From: Wolfiporia cocos
Taxonomy: Eukaryota; Basidiomycota; Agaricomycetes; Polyporales; Phaeolaceae
Assembly: GCA_029448655.1 (NCBI GenBank)
Contig: JACCLO010000019.1
Location: 372,001-436,000 of the forward strand
DNA: 64,000 nt
Direction of reading: 5' to 3'
Part shown: one piece after another, positions 9,435 through 19,540 of the stretch
Layout: every line of letters begins with the position of its first letter
Position numbering within the stretch: position 1 is the stretch's first letter
Made by a program: the position numbers and the translations under genes
Notes under the pieces: generated by a model
What the model was told of the DNA's origin: nothing
Databases searched by the model: none
The model's input: the letters and a program-made list of their open reading frames with translations, nothing else

Positions 9435-10820
9435 ATCTGGATTGCGTGGACGACGAGTTCATCTGGGATCATGGTGATTCCCTCGTTGTCTTCGTTGCTT
9501 TCGTCCAGGTGATACAACCTGGACAGTGTGTCGGCCATGACTAGTTTCCTTCCGGGGACGTGTTGTAACTTCAGGTCGAATTGCAAGAGGAATAGATGCC
9601 ATCTCGCTTGTCGCCGATTTAGATGCTGTGCGCTTCTCCAGTACGTCAGGTTCTGGTGATCACTTCGGATCAAGATCCGATGCGGTGCTCCTTCTAACAG
9701 GTGCCGCCATTCTTCTAAGACTCGGACTATTCCGAGTAGTTCGCGATCGTAGATTTCATAGTTCCGTTCTGTAGATGTCAAGGACTGTGAGAGATATCCC
9801 ACCGGCCGTTCGCGCCCTGTTTCATCTATCTGTTTCGGTACTGCTCCTGTGGCGAACTGAGATGCGTCTGTTTCGAGGATGAACGGTTTCTCCTTGTCTG
9901 GTGTTCCTAGTGCGGGCGCCGTCGTGAATGCTTTCTTCATGAATTCGAATTCTTTCTCTGTCCATTGGAACCCTGTCCCTGTGACCGTTTTTGTGAGGTC
10001 TACCAAGGGTCGGGCGTGCGTAGAGTAGTGATCGATAAATTTCCGATAGAAGTTCGCAAATCCTAGGAAGGATCTGACTTCTTTGAGATTTCAGGGAGTC
10101 GGCCACTCCTTAATCCCATTGAGTTTCGCGGGGTCCATCTGGATATTTCCTGGGGTGATGACTAGTCCCAGAAATTCGACTCTGTCGACACCGAAGGCGC
10201 ATTTCTCGGGTTTCACAAAGAGATGGTTATCCATCAATCTCTGAAGGATCCGCCGCTCCCGTTCCTTGTGTATTTTCTCGTCTTCTGAGAAAATGAGGAT
10301 GTCGTCCATATAAACAAGCACCCATCCTTCGAGGATTTCTGCTTTCAGGATTTCGTTCATCATTGCCTGAAAGGTCCCGGGTGCATTGCACAATCCGAAA
10401 AATATAACCGTGGGCTCGTACAACCCTCGGTTTGTTTTGAAGGCTGCTTTCCATTCGTCTCCTTTTTTGATTCACACGTTGTTGTATCCCGCTTTAAGGT
10501 CCATTTTTGTGAAGATCTTTGCTCCTTTTAGCTTTTCCAGGAGCTCTGAGATCAGTGGCAAGGGATAGACGTTCGTTCCTTCGTTCAGATATCGATAATC
10601 TTGACAGGGTCGTAGGCCGCTGTCTTTCTTTGGAACGAAAAAGAATGGTGACGCCATCGGGGATTTTGAAGGGACTATGAATCCCTTGGCCAAGTTTTCT
10701 TTGAGGAATTCGTCCAGCGCCTGTTGCTCTTTAGGCGAGAGTGCATAGACTTTGCAGTCTTTCGGCACAAAATCATGTTTTAATTCGATTGCGTGGTCCC
10801 ATGGTCCCGACGGGGGAACG
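9435..10820 (-). pseudogene. Reverse transcriptase and RNase H of element 1
   Basis: RT motifs run in order: [44 protein letters not shown] and the catalytic VYMDDILIF. RNase H follows with ETDASQFATGA, ERNYEIYDRELLG and MADTLSRL. Two in-frame TGA codons interrupt it (10472-10474 and 10091-10093). The first falls where element 2 has arginine in the aligned segment YNNVRIKEGDEW, so it is most simply a CGA-to-TGA change. Frameshifts sit near 10815 (a run of C) and 9435. It made the cDNA copy of the element in the cytoplasmic particle; it cannot now. Confidence 0.9.
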
Positions 10821-11253
10821 CTGCTGCGGACTCCTTGCTGAACACCTTGGCAAAGTCCAGTAGGTGCTTCGGGACCATCTCCTCAATCGTTCGTTCTGGT
10901 TCGGGGGTTTTCTGTGCGAATTCTTGGGATTTCGTCAGCGCTTTCCTGACAGCGTTGATGATTTGTATTCTTGTTCGGAACTTCTTTCGCGTCTCCCCTT
11001 TCTTTCCTATGATCCTAGGGTTATCTTTTGCAAAGTGTCGGATCGCTTCGTACTCCTCGGGAGTATAGAACCGCTGTGCTGTTTCTTCTGGCTGGTCCGT
11101 GGATCCAAACCCCTTCTCCCCTTGTTCTGTTTCATCTAGGTCTTCGACCTCTATAATGTCGGGGGTGAGGTGCCGTTCGAAAATTATCTGGGCTATTTGC
11201 ATGCCCGGGATAAATATATGTGCTTTGGCTGAGTAGTTGAAGACGATGGCTCC

Positions 11254-11496
11254 TGTCACAGATTATACCTGTAAAGGCATCTGGACGTTACGGAGTAATT
11301 AACTAGGGTATACGGAGGGAATACGTGGGTATAACCTGAACAAGGCTACCTATAGACGCTAAGCGTGGGAATCTGAACTGCAGATATAGCCAGACCCTTG
11401 ATAACAGCCAAGCTGTTATCGTAGCCCTTTTGGGGGAGTGGTCTATAACACCACTCATAAGCGCGTTGCATTGGGTCCGCTGCGCGTCTTGTGATA
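11254..11496. mobile_element. Short solo LTR-like insertion (family J) in the dUTPase
   Basis: Only 243 bases, it starts TGTCACAGATTATA and ends CTTGTGATA, flanked by gctcc (11249-11253 and 11497-11501). It lies between dUTPase motif 3 residues GDVGAI and VFNYS. Its size is small for the LTRs here, so it may be a truncated LTR or another small element with a 5-base duplication. Confidence 0.7.
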
Positions 11497-11632
11497 GCTC
11501 CGACGTCTCCTCGGTAGTCCGAGTCTATGACTCCAGCTTGTACTACCAATCCGTGTCTGAGGGTGTTGCCTGATCGTCCAGCCAGCCTTCCATATGATCC
11601 CTTCGGGATCTTCATTTTGACTCCTGTGGAGA

Positions 11633-12251
11633 TGTCACGGTGACCACCGTGCCACCCGCCCCAGCGGGGAACCCCTATATCCGCCTCATCTCTAATGCCT
11701 ATAGCCCCCCACCCTCCTAACGGCGGAGAACAAGAAGGCGCTCCTGTTGAGGAGCCCTGCCGTATTGCACAGACTAGCAGGTAAAGATAAAAGAGAGAGT
11801 ATGGATGTAATGAATAGAGGCCCCCACGCCCAAGTAGGATGCAGCAGGCTTTGTCGACGAGGACCCTGCACGCAGAGACAAGCAAGCAAATGGTATATGA
11901 AAAGGTTGCCAGGGGACGCGCCCCCAACGACGAGAAGATAAGTTCTGAGGAGTACCTCAGAACGCTACCTAGTATATATACATGTGGACGCATACTCCTA
12001 TAGCTACAAGACCTGCCCTAATGGCATGGTCTGTGCACACTGTGACTACGCTGCACATGACTAAGTAACGATCGTGACTCCAGTGACGTACCACGTGACC
12101 TAAGTAAGAGATAAGATATGAGAAGCTTATCTATTTCCCATGCACGTGCAATTCCGGGCGGCTAGGTATAACGTAGCGAATGTCTGTGGATAAGTGTTAG
12201 CCAAGGGTGAGCCAAAACGTAAACCCCTTTATTCCGGAATTTCTTGTGACA
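11633..12251 (-). mobile_element. Solo LTR, family B copy 1, in the dUTPase
   Basis: It is 619 bases, flanked by ggaga (11628-11632 and 12252-12256). It starts TGTCACGGTGACCACCGTG (hairpin CACGGTG-ac-CACCGTG) and ends TTTCTTGTGACA. It is the same family as 13666-14293 and 33187-33843 and lies between dUTPase motifs 1 and 2. Confidence 0.85.
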
Positions 12252-12755
12252 GGAGACGAGTTTCCATCCCCCGGCGGGAATCTCGGTTTCTTCTGCGGCG
12301 TAAAGGTCATACCCTGCAGCTTCTTGGGTCCCCCTTGTTGGAATTTTCCCTTCTGGGGCAACTACCATCCCCACTGTATCCATTCGGATCGTGGCTTCCT
12401 GTTTCTTTTCTTCTGGCCCTAGTATTGATCGTACATCGACTGTTTGGTCCATTGTGGGGTTTTCGTCTTTTAGCCATCCATACCCTAGAATCATATTCTC
12501 TGTTCCGATTGATGATCCTACCAGGAATCGGACTTTTCGCGTTTTCTGGGTCTTCGGATATCGTAGTAGTATGGTAGCTTCTCGGTTTATTCGCCCATCT
12601 TTGTTTTCTGTTCCGTCAACATTTTTGACGATGATCGGGTTCTTCAAGGGTTGCGTGGGCACCTTGTATTTTTCTACCACTCTGCTGTGGATCAGGTTTG
12701 ACATTGCTCCTGAGTCGATTAGTGCATTGCACTTCACGGGTTTTGCCAACATCAT

Positions 12756-15314
12756 GATTACCGGGATGAAGAGGGATTGATTCTTCTCGAACGAGGTAAT
12801 TACATGTGCTGCTTTCTCGGAGGGTAAGACCGTGGGCTTCCCTCCTAGGCAAAATTCTGTTCTTCTACGAGCCGTGCTAGGAGCTCGGGGTTCTTGGCTT
12901 TCAGAGCCCTAATTGCTGTGACCGCTCTGTTAGCAGTGATGTATTCAGTCTCTTCCTCAGAGACTTCTTTGATGCGAGCTTCTTGCTCGGCTTCTTCTTC
13001 TTCGGTCTTTCAAGTAGTCCGCCTAGGGCGGGCTGGCTTCCTCGGCCTCTTTGGGCAGTCTCGCGACATATGCCCTGGCTGATGACAGGTGAAACACTTT
13101 CCCTTCTTGATGTGATCGTCCCTTTCCTGGGTGGTCATTCGATCTACATCCATCGCGTTCGGATCTTTCAGTGCGGTTGTCTGTGGAGCACTAGTGCGTC
13201 CGCCGTTCTGGTTCGAGGCTTGCCAAGCCTTTTTCTTCTTGACAAACGGTTTATCCCGTTTCAAGAATATCTTGTACGTATTTTCATAGTACGAGGCAGC
13301 GGACTGCCTTTCATCAATGGTCGCTGGTAGCGGCCGAACGCCGATGATGTATCGGGTCGTATGTTCGGGTAACCCTTTCTCGAAGAGGGTTATGAGCAAT
13401 GCGTTTCCGTCCGCGCTGTATCGATCGTACTGGGCCTTTCTGGCCAAGTTGTTGAACTCGGTGATATAATCATCGATGTCCTTTCTGTCCTGGGTTACGT
13501 CCAGGATTTTCTTCCGTGCCTTCTGTACCTCTGCGATGGCTCCGAAGGCTTTCTGGAAGTCTGCATCAAACTGTGCAAGACTAGGCGGGAAGAATTGTTT
13601 CGTCTGGGGGTTCGTATAAACCCGGTGATAATTCTGTTTCCATTGGCCCGTTTTCCCCTTGTTCGTGACACGGAAACCATCCGTGCCACCCGTCCTAACG
13701 GGGAACTCCTATATCCGCCCTATCTTATCTCCAATAGCCTCCCACCCTCTATATGGCGGAGAACAAGAAGGCACCTCTATTGAGAGGTCCTGCCGTATTG
13801 CCTGAGGTACCGACCCATGAGTGTACCGGTACGCCCCCAGACTAGCAAGTAATAGAGAAGAGACTAAGACGAATGCAATGAATAGAAGCCCCCACGCCCA
13901 AGTAGGACGCAGCAGGCTTTGTTGTCAAGGACCCTGCACGCGAAGACAAGCAGCAGAGGGATAATAAAGAGGTGACCAGGGGACATGCCCCCTAGGCCAA
14001 AATCTTAAGTCTGAGGAGTAATCCTCAGACGTCGCCTGTATATATACATGTAGAGACCCCCTAGCTAAGACTTTTTGTCTACCCTAAAGAGACGGTCTGT
14101 GCACAATAAGAATCATGTGAGTACAGAGGTAACTAGGTAACGTGCTACTCAAGATGCTACAACGTGACCGTATGAAAGCGAGATAAGATAAAGACTTTTA
14201 TCTACCTATGCACGTGATACCTCCAGCGACGATTTTCAAGCCTAGAAATCGGAATATAAATCGCAAAAGAAGGGAAATATATTTCTTGTGACAGTTCGAA
14301 ATATAAGAGAGGATAAAGATCACTCTCTGATCGTCGTTCTGGAATGACGTTTCGTACATCGTAAACCAGGAATTGCACTAGTTTATGAAGTTCTGCATAT
14401 CGTTCCCCGTCAAATACGTCCGGGGGATTGATCTTTATCATTGGGGGTCGGTAGTACGGGTTCGGCGCCGGAGGTTGAGGCTGCGGCGCATTCGGTGGTG
14501 GAGGCCCTCCTGGGGGTCCTCCTCCTCCCGGGTATCCTCCACCCGGGTTTCCTGGGTTTCCTCCGGGGTTCCCTGGGTTCCCTCCAGGGTTTCCTCCTCC
14601 GGGGTTCGTGGGGGTTCCTCCTCTGAGTCCTCCAGGAGGGGGGGCATTCCCTCCTCCGAGTCCGAAGTTTCCTCCCAGTCCTCCTCCACTTGTACCTGCG
14701 GAGGTTCGTCCAAATAGGCCTGAAGGCCATGTTCCTGGGTTTGCCGTTCCCATTCCTCCGCTTGGGCTAGTCCAAGATGGATTTCCTCCGCTACCCATTC
14801 CGGGTGCGTTCTGTGGGGGGTTTCCAAAGAGGTCTGTTCCTCCAGCCATAGGCCCAATCCCACTCTGCGCAAAAGCAGATATAAATCCTGGAGGGTCCTG
14901 TCCTCCGGTCTGGCTGTTATCTGTTCCTGTAAAATTTCCAGGATTTCTTCCGATGCGCTCAATTCCTGCCATTCCTGTGGCGCCCAAAGGCTGATTCGTA
15001 TTTCCATCGGCATCGAAGATTCTGTTGATGGTTTCGGTTTCGTTTTCGGTCAACATCGCGGTTGACATCGGAGGGATTTCTCCGAATCGTTCGAACACTT
15101 CACGCATTATTTCCCAAGCGGTCGTTCTTGCGGAGGGGTATACTTCTACCCATTTTGATGCCCTATCTTCTCTTGGAATGACAACAATTCCTCCGCGGTT
15201 ACGGAAGGCTCCAATGGTGTCAGTCCACTCGTATCGGTGGAGTCTGTTTACTCCCTGAATGTCCTCGGGCAAGAGTTCAATCAGTCGTGCTGGGAATTCT
15301 GGTCCAAATATCAT
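12756..15314 (-). pseudogene. Gag of element 1
   Basis: It starts at ATG 15314 (MIFGPEFPARLIELLPEDIQ), 35 bases inside the primer site. The first 250 residues lead into a glycine-proline-asparagine low-complexity tract (14480-14660), then a capsid-like stretch that a solo LTR splits at 13666-14293. A CCHC zinc knuckle, CFTCHQPGHMSRDC, lies at about 13060-13100 and should bind the genomic RNA. The frame closes at 13010. The remaining about 250 bases to the protease carry stops in every frame, so this part is decayed. Confidence 0.75.
13666..14293 (-). mobile_element. Solo LTR, family B copy 2, in gag
   Basis: It is 628 bases, flanked by gttcg (13661-13665 and 14294-14298). It starts TGACACGGAAACCATCCGTG with hairpin CACGGA-aacca-TCCGTG and ends TTTCTTGTGACA. 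On the minus strand a TATA-like tatatata near 14041 precedes promoter-end sequence shared with the other two copies. Confidence 0.85.
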
Positions 15315-15348
15315 GGGCCCTTACACCGTGATAGGTGAGGGTGTGATA

Positions 15349-15359
15349 AGCTCGACCTT
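15349..15359 (-). promoter_or_regulatory. Self-priming site of element 1
   Basis: On the minus strand AAGGTCGAGCT starts one base after the 5' LTR and pairs over 11 bases with AGCTCGACCTT in that LTR (15762-15772). That segment lies about 33 bases downstream of its TATA box. The length, spacing and position match Tf1-type self-priming. No tRNA-type primer site is seen. Confidence 0.75.
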
Positions 15360-15360
15360 C

Positions 15361-16139
15361 TGTTACGGGTCAAATACCCGTTCGTATATTCGAGTCGCGA
15401 ATATAGATCGTTCTTCTGCACGTGGGCGTATAGCCATAGGCAAGGCAAATGCTTGTTAGATGCCTTCAAGTCCTAGGTGAAGTTCCTAGGAGATCGTTCT
15501 TCTGCACGTAGGCACATCGCCGTATGCAAGGCAAATACTCGTTAGATGCATTCGGGTCCTAAGTGAAGTCCTTAGGAGATCGGTTAATATCCAATACGCG
15601 TTAGAGGATATAATCTGTTCAGGTGCGAGTCTAATAGAATATAAGACTCGCCTAAGTCAGTGTGCACTTCGAGGACTTAGTCGTTCAGTTGCTCGAGAGA
15701 GAAATACTGAGCATAGTTTCCTATGTTTGAGAACGAGTATAAGACTTCTTGTTTGTACAACAAGGTCGAGCTGAAGAGCCTCGACAATAGGTACATTAGT
15801 TTATATACTACGTTGGGTTTCAGGGGTCAAGTCCGTCCCAGATGTCACCGATACTATCTACGCTATAGTAGTAACAAATGTTTGATAGGTATGTAGTGAT
15901 ATACCTGAGACGATAGATAGGAATGATGGCGGTTGAACGCCATCTATCAGCTAACAAACGATGAACATGAAACGGTGGCAGAGTTGGATCTGCCAAAGAT
16001 GAAACGTGCCCTATGGACTAGTACAACTGGGGATGCGCCCAGTAGAATCACGAGTAGCCAGGGGAGTTGGTTGCGCAACAAGTCCCTGTATTGTATTCGC
16101 CCAGTGGTGAGTTCTGTCGATATTCGAAAAAACGTAACA
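15361..16139 (-). repeat. 5' LTR of element 1 (family A)
   Basis: It is 779 bases, starting TGTTACG at 16139 and ending CCCGTAACA at 15361 in element orientation. It is longer than the 3' LTR because an 86-base segment is present twice (15406-15491 and 15492-15577, diverged copies). On the minus strand a TATA box at about 15800 and the presumed RNA start at 15772 read towards gag. Confidence 0.85.
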
Positions 16140-16984
16140 GCATATGTATTTACGGTGTATTACTAATTACTTAAGTCCCCGAGGACTTGCCTGTACGGAT
16201 TGGGGTAATTAGATTAGGTAATAAGACTGTTAGTGGTCTTATATAACATGTATATATACTACGATATCTGAGTGTTAACACCTCAGATTCTATTCATTGC
16301 ATTTGCACTCTGAAGATAACATCTCACCGCGCCCTGCTCTACCTGCTTAACCAGTTCTTGTCTACTCGACAACCTCAAAGCTACCGCCTAACCAGCACCC
16401 TCAAAGCTTATAACATGAATAACATAAGTGAGTAGTCTTGTGTTTTACGATTTTACCAGGTACACTCGAATATTCCGTTTGATGCCTCACCGTGTATGAG
16501 GACTTAGCGTTCAACCGCTGTGCCCAGCGCTTTATTTCTAGGGGGCCTCCGCTCAACCGTAGGCCCTGTTTCATGTATAACTACCCTATGCCCACTCTCC
16601 GTGTTCGCATCTCGTTCTAGCTGATATTCTGTGTCCAACCACAGCAGTTCCGTGTTTCATCTCTTGTTGCGCTCAACCACAACACTTCTCTTTTATTACT
16701 TATATCGTTAGCCCAACAGACTTAATAGTAGTAGTACCAAAGACACTATGACCCCGACTAGCGGATCGCAGTATATAACCTGATGTAAATATTGGTCGAG
16801 TTCCTCAGCTTGACTTTGTTGAATTCAAGGATCTCATACTCGTTCTCAAAGGCTTGAGCAATTAAGCCTGCAGCTTGTATATTGACGCTCTGACTCAGAA
16901 GAGTCCGACGAATAGTGCGCTATTTGATACGCTGAGTAACTCGACTTAGTTATTTTGCGTTGAACGGATATTCGATCCGTAACA
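16140..16984 (+). repeat. Truncated LTR related to family G, followed by an LTR-like segment H
   Basis: 16140-16440 resembles the interior of family G LTRs (gcatatgtattta, tatatatact, ctattcattgcatt) but lacks the start. About 16480-16984 is another LTR-like end finishing in ACGGAT-attcg-ATCCGTAACA, the same hairpin form as family A with paired substitutions. Part of it (16500-16690) is repeated inverted at 1-170. The stretch from 16985 to 17088 has nothing recognisable. Confidence 0.5.
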
Positions 16985-17088
16985 TTGTGTCAGTTACTCA
17001 GCGATAACACTCTTGCCTAATAAGCAAACACTACTTAGCTCGTCTAACAACAAGACCTTACAAGTAAGTCATCCGTTACAAATTGAGC

Positions 17089-17540
17089 GCGCCGTCGCCG
17101 CCATCGTGCGCGACAGCGGCGGCAAGGCGCTTGTCGGTGGCGCGGGGGCGGCGTGGGACGAGCGCGATAAGATAAGCGCGCCATTATCTGGCGCGACGAG
17201 ACGTAGCGCCGATCGTGGGATAACTCTCCGCGTTTGGGAGGTCAGACGCCCGCCGGATGTCATCCGTCATTGGGCGGCGGCATCCACCCCACACGTGGGA
17301 GATACGGAAATACTGTTATTACCATTTGAATCGTAGGGCTACGTTGTCTAGAAAGCGTGAAAGAATGGTATTGGTATTATGTAAAGAATTGAGCGCGCTG
17401 TCACCACCGTCGTGCGCGACAGCGGCGGCGGGGTGCTTGTCGGTGGCGTGGGGGCGGCAGGGCGCCGGTAGGTGGCGTGGGGAGTGAGGCGCTGGTGGGT
17501 GGCGCGGGGAGTGGGCGGGCACATGATCTTCACCCCAGAA
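17089..17540. repeat. GC-rich sequence present twice
   Basis: A segment beginning attgagcgcgc and continuing through gtgcgcgacagcggcgg occurs at about 17087-17155 and again, diverged, at about 17387-17465. Short ggtgg(c/t)gcgggg units follow. Open frames across it are low complexity and match nothing I know. The region to 17887 has no convincing gene. Confidence 0.5.
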
Positions 17541-17590
17541 GGGCAATCGACTGTGGTGCTACTGGCAGTATGCGGGTAGGACGATAATTC

Positions 17591-17638
17591 AAGCTTATTA
17601 GCTTGGTGCACGCACGTGTATGGCAAGCTAATAAGCTT
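17591..17638. other. Perfect 15-base inverted repeat
   Basis: aagcttattagcttg (17591-17605) is followed after 18 bases by its exact reverse complement (17624-17638). The DNA or a transcript could form a hairpin. It has no U-rich tail and no gene immediately before it, so its role is unknown. Confidence 0.6.
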
Positions 17639-17887
17639 GGTAATATGTGAGGTTTAGGTGAACATAGCTATACAAGAACAGCGCATAAAGCAATGATCGA
17701 AGAATTGCAGCATTACAAGAAGCGGGCACTACCCCAGCATTGCCAGCCACGCCGCCAAAGACGCATGGGGCAGCCGGCCCGCATCATCCGCACCCCGGCA
17801 CAGCATGCCGACAGTGCATTCGAGTGGCTTTAGTTACCGCAACTGGAAAACAATGTTGCACAAACGAGTGGTGTGGCAGGGTGCAGG

Positions 17888-18524
17888 TAGTGATGTGCCA
17901 GGCCCGGCTTTGGGCCATAGGCCGGGCTGGGCCAAGCCCTACTTGGGCCGGGCCAGGCTGGGCCCTACACCACGGCTTGAGACGGCCCAGGGCCCGGCTT
18001 GTGTCTCAAGTCGGGCCGGGCCAAGCCGTGAGCCCCGGCCTGAAAGCTCTAACGGATAAAATGTCTAGTAACTATGACATAAGGATATATATAGTAGCAG
18101 TATGCCATATTCCAATGAAGTATGTCTATATTATTAAATTCAAGCAAGAGGATAGTCCCATGGATTGAATATTTGGTGCTGAAGCCTGTCGCTCACTTTT
18201 GGGCGCCTATACAATGCCCCATTTGGAAGGCGCGCCACAGAGCACCGTGCCGGTGAAATGATGATTTCACACTATAATTCACTAATTATTGAAGATAGGA
18301 GCTTGGCTTTGTCAGAAGATAGTTGGAGAAGGTACGTTATGAGTTTGTGTGGCTACAGTGATGATCATCCTCACAGTGCCAGGCCCCGGGCAAGCCCCAG
18401 GCCGGGCCGGGCCAAGCCATGGGCCGTCAATGGGGGCCCGGCCTGAGGTTTTGAAAAGCCAAGGCCGTCCAAAGCCGGGCCAAAGCCGGGGCTTTTGAGC
18501 CGGGCCGGGCCTGGCACATCACTA
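17888..18524. mobile_element. Non-autonomous hAT-like element (MITE), 637 bases
   Basis: The ends are imperfect inverted repeats starting TAGTGATGTGCCAGGCCCGG on the left and, on the opposite strand, TAGTGATGTGCCAGGCCCGG on the right. The 8-base duplication ggtgcagg lies at 17880-17887 and 18525-18532. An 8-base duplication and TAGTG-type, GGGCC-rich ends are typical of hAT elements. Subterminal GC-rich palindromic repeats surround an AT-rich centre with no transposase. Confidence 0.85.
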
Positions 18525-18658
18525 GGTGCAGGTATATATGGCTGCCCAAATTCTGGGAGGTTCAATCACTGCCTCTGCACAATATCCGCCTCTGCACACG
18601 ATGCTTACTTTTACTAGGCCGCCTCGCTCCCTATTCCGACCATCTCCACGCAACTCAT

Positions 18659-19540
18659 ATGTGGCACACCACAATCTGGAGAGTGGCGACACGCTTTCGG
18701 TGTCCGTCCGCGCGTACGAATTTACCATACAGCTTTGCGGGCTCGAGCTCCACGAATGGCTCCGAGCCAACGATAGTCTCCTTGCCGGAGCCCTCCCACA
18801 AACAGGAGTCGGCGAAGAGCCCTGTCCACCCTCCCGAGCAGACATCTCTTCCTCCGCCGACTTATTCTCAGCTATCGCTCCCCACGCCATCCTACTCCCC
18901 GTCTTCCCAACACCAGTCCTCATCTTCCCCTTCCCCCCATATGCAGGACCGCTGTCCACCGCTTGTCTACCAACGACATATCGATAATCAGCAGCAGCAC
19001 AAGCGGGCATACCAGCTCTTCGAGCTCGTCGGCAAGAGAATATTTCTCTTTCCCGTGGTCGCCATGACAGGGTTCACAATCCTATACGGAGCACTTGCCG
19101 TCGCTTGGTCCTTCCTATGTGGCTACACGGGGCTCCGAATCCTCGCCGTGAGCAGACACGCGCCCTACGCTGACACCAGCGCGCACGACGCCGCGACGGC
19201 ATGTGCAGTGGGAGCGTTCATCCTGAGCTTCGCCATCGCCGCGGTGCGGACCGTCGACCTAATTCTCACCGTGGCAGACGAGGACGGCTGGTTCGCGCTC
19301 ATGACATGGAATTGGGCGCATTGGGCAGTCGACAACGTGAGGCTGTTGTGCGTGGTGCTCATCGGCTTCCTCAGCCAGGGGATCGGCTTTGCCGTGTTGC
19401 AGCATCGGCTTGGTGGGGCACTGGATGTATCGAGCGCATTCTGTGCGAGCGCCGTCAGAGAGGCGGTGCTTTTGCTGGTACCTGTGGTGACGGTCCCGAT
19501 TGTACACCGCTTTCAGGACAGCATGTCATACAAGGACTAG
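18659..19540 (+). CDS. Probable four-helix membrane protein, unknown function
   Basis: The ORF has 293 codons from ATG 18659. The first about 110 residues are rich in Ser, Pro and Gln and include a PPPTYSQ motif (PPxY type, a possible WW-domain ligand). Four hydrophobic segments follow (about residues 128-155, 183-208, 228-248 and 268-285). The short loops, balanced composition and GC-rich third positions suggest a real host gene, not repeat shadow. I do not recognise the family. An upstream exon cannot be excluded because 18575-18658 is open in other frames. No gene is seen from 19541 to 19987. Confidence 0.55.
   Translation: MWHTTIWRVATRFRCPSARTNLPYSFAGSSSTNGSEPTIVSLPEPSHKQESAKSPVHPPEQTSLPPPTYSQLSLPTPSYSPSSQHQSSSSPSPHMQDRCPPLVYQRHIDNQQQHKRAYQLFELVGKRIFLFPVVAMTGFTILYGALAVAWSFLCGYTGLRILAVSRHAPYADTSAHDAATACAVGAFILSFAIAAVRTVDLILTVADEDGWFALMTWNWAHWAVDNVRLLCVVLIGFLSQGIGFAVLQHRLGGALDVSSAFCASAVREAVLLLVPVVTVPIVHRFQDSMSYKD

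Larger units (their letters stand above)
10821..12755 (-). pseudogene. Protease-dUTPase segment of element 1
   Basis: A retropepsin comes first (ALIDSGAMSNLI flap region, ILGYGWL near its end). A dUTPase of the trimeric family follows directly in frame: AAGYDLYAAEETEIPAGG (motif 1), GRLAGRSG (motif 2, usual form GRIAPRSG), GVIDSDYRGDVGAIVFN (motif 3 with catalytic Asp and Tyr), IPGMQIAQII (motif 4) and a glycine-rich GEKGFGSTD (motif 5). Two LTRs split it (11254-11496 and 11633-12251). Removing each with one duplication copy restores a single frame from protease to motif 5. The enzyme would hydrolyse dUTP and limit uracil in the cDNA. Confidence 0.85.
1019..16139 (-). mobile_element. Element 1: Ty3 chromodomain retrotransposon with dUTPase domain and third ORF
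   Basis: Reading right to left it has: 5' LTR (15361-16139), primer site (15349-15359), gag, protease, dUTPase, RT, RNase H, integrase, chromodomain, a third ORF, a purine tract (1730-1745) and 3' LTR (1019-1729). Removing the six separate insertions, each with one copy of its target duplication, leaves about 8.5 kb, and the protein frames rejoin across each pol insertion that I checked. No matching duplication flanks the whole element (gcgcc left, gcata right), so one end may be rearranged. dUTPase-bearing Ty3 elements are known from Phanerochaete chrysosporium. This copy is dead: it has frameshifts and TGA stops as well as the insertions. Confidence 0.85.
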
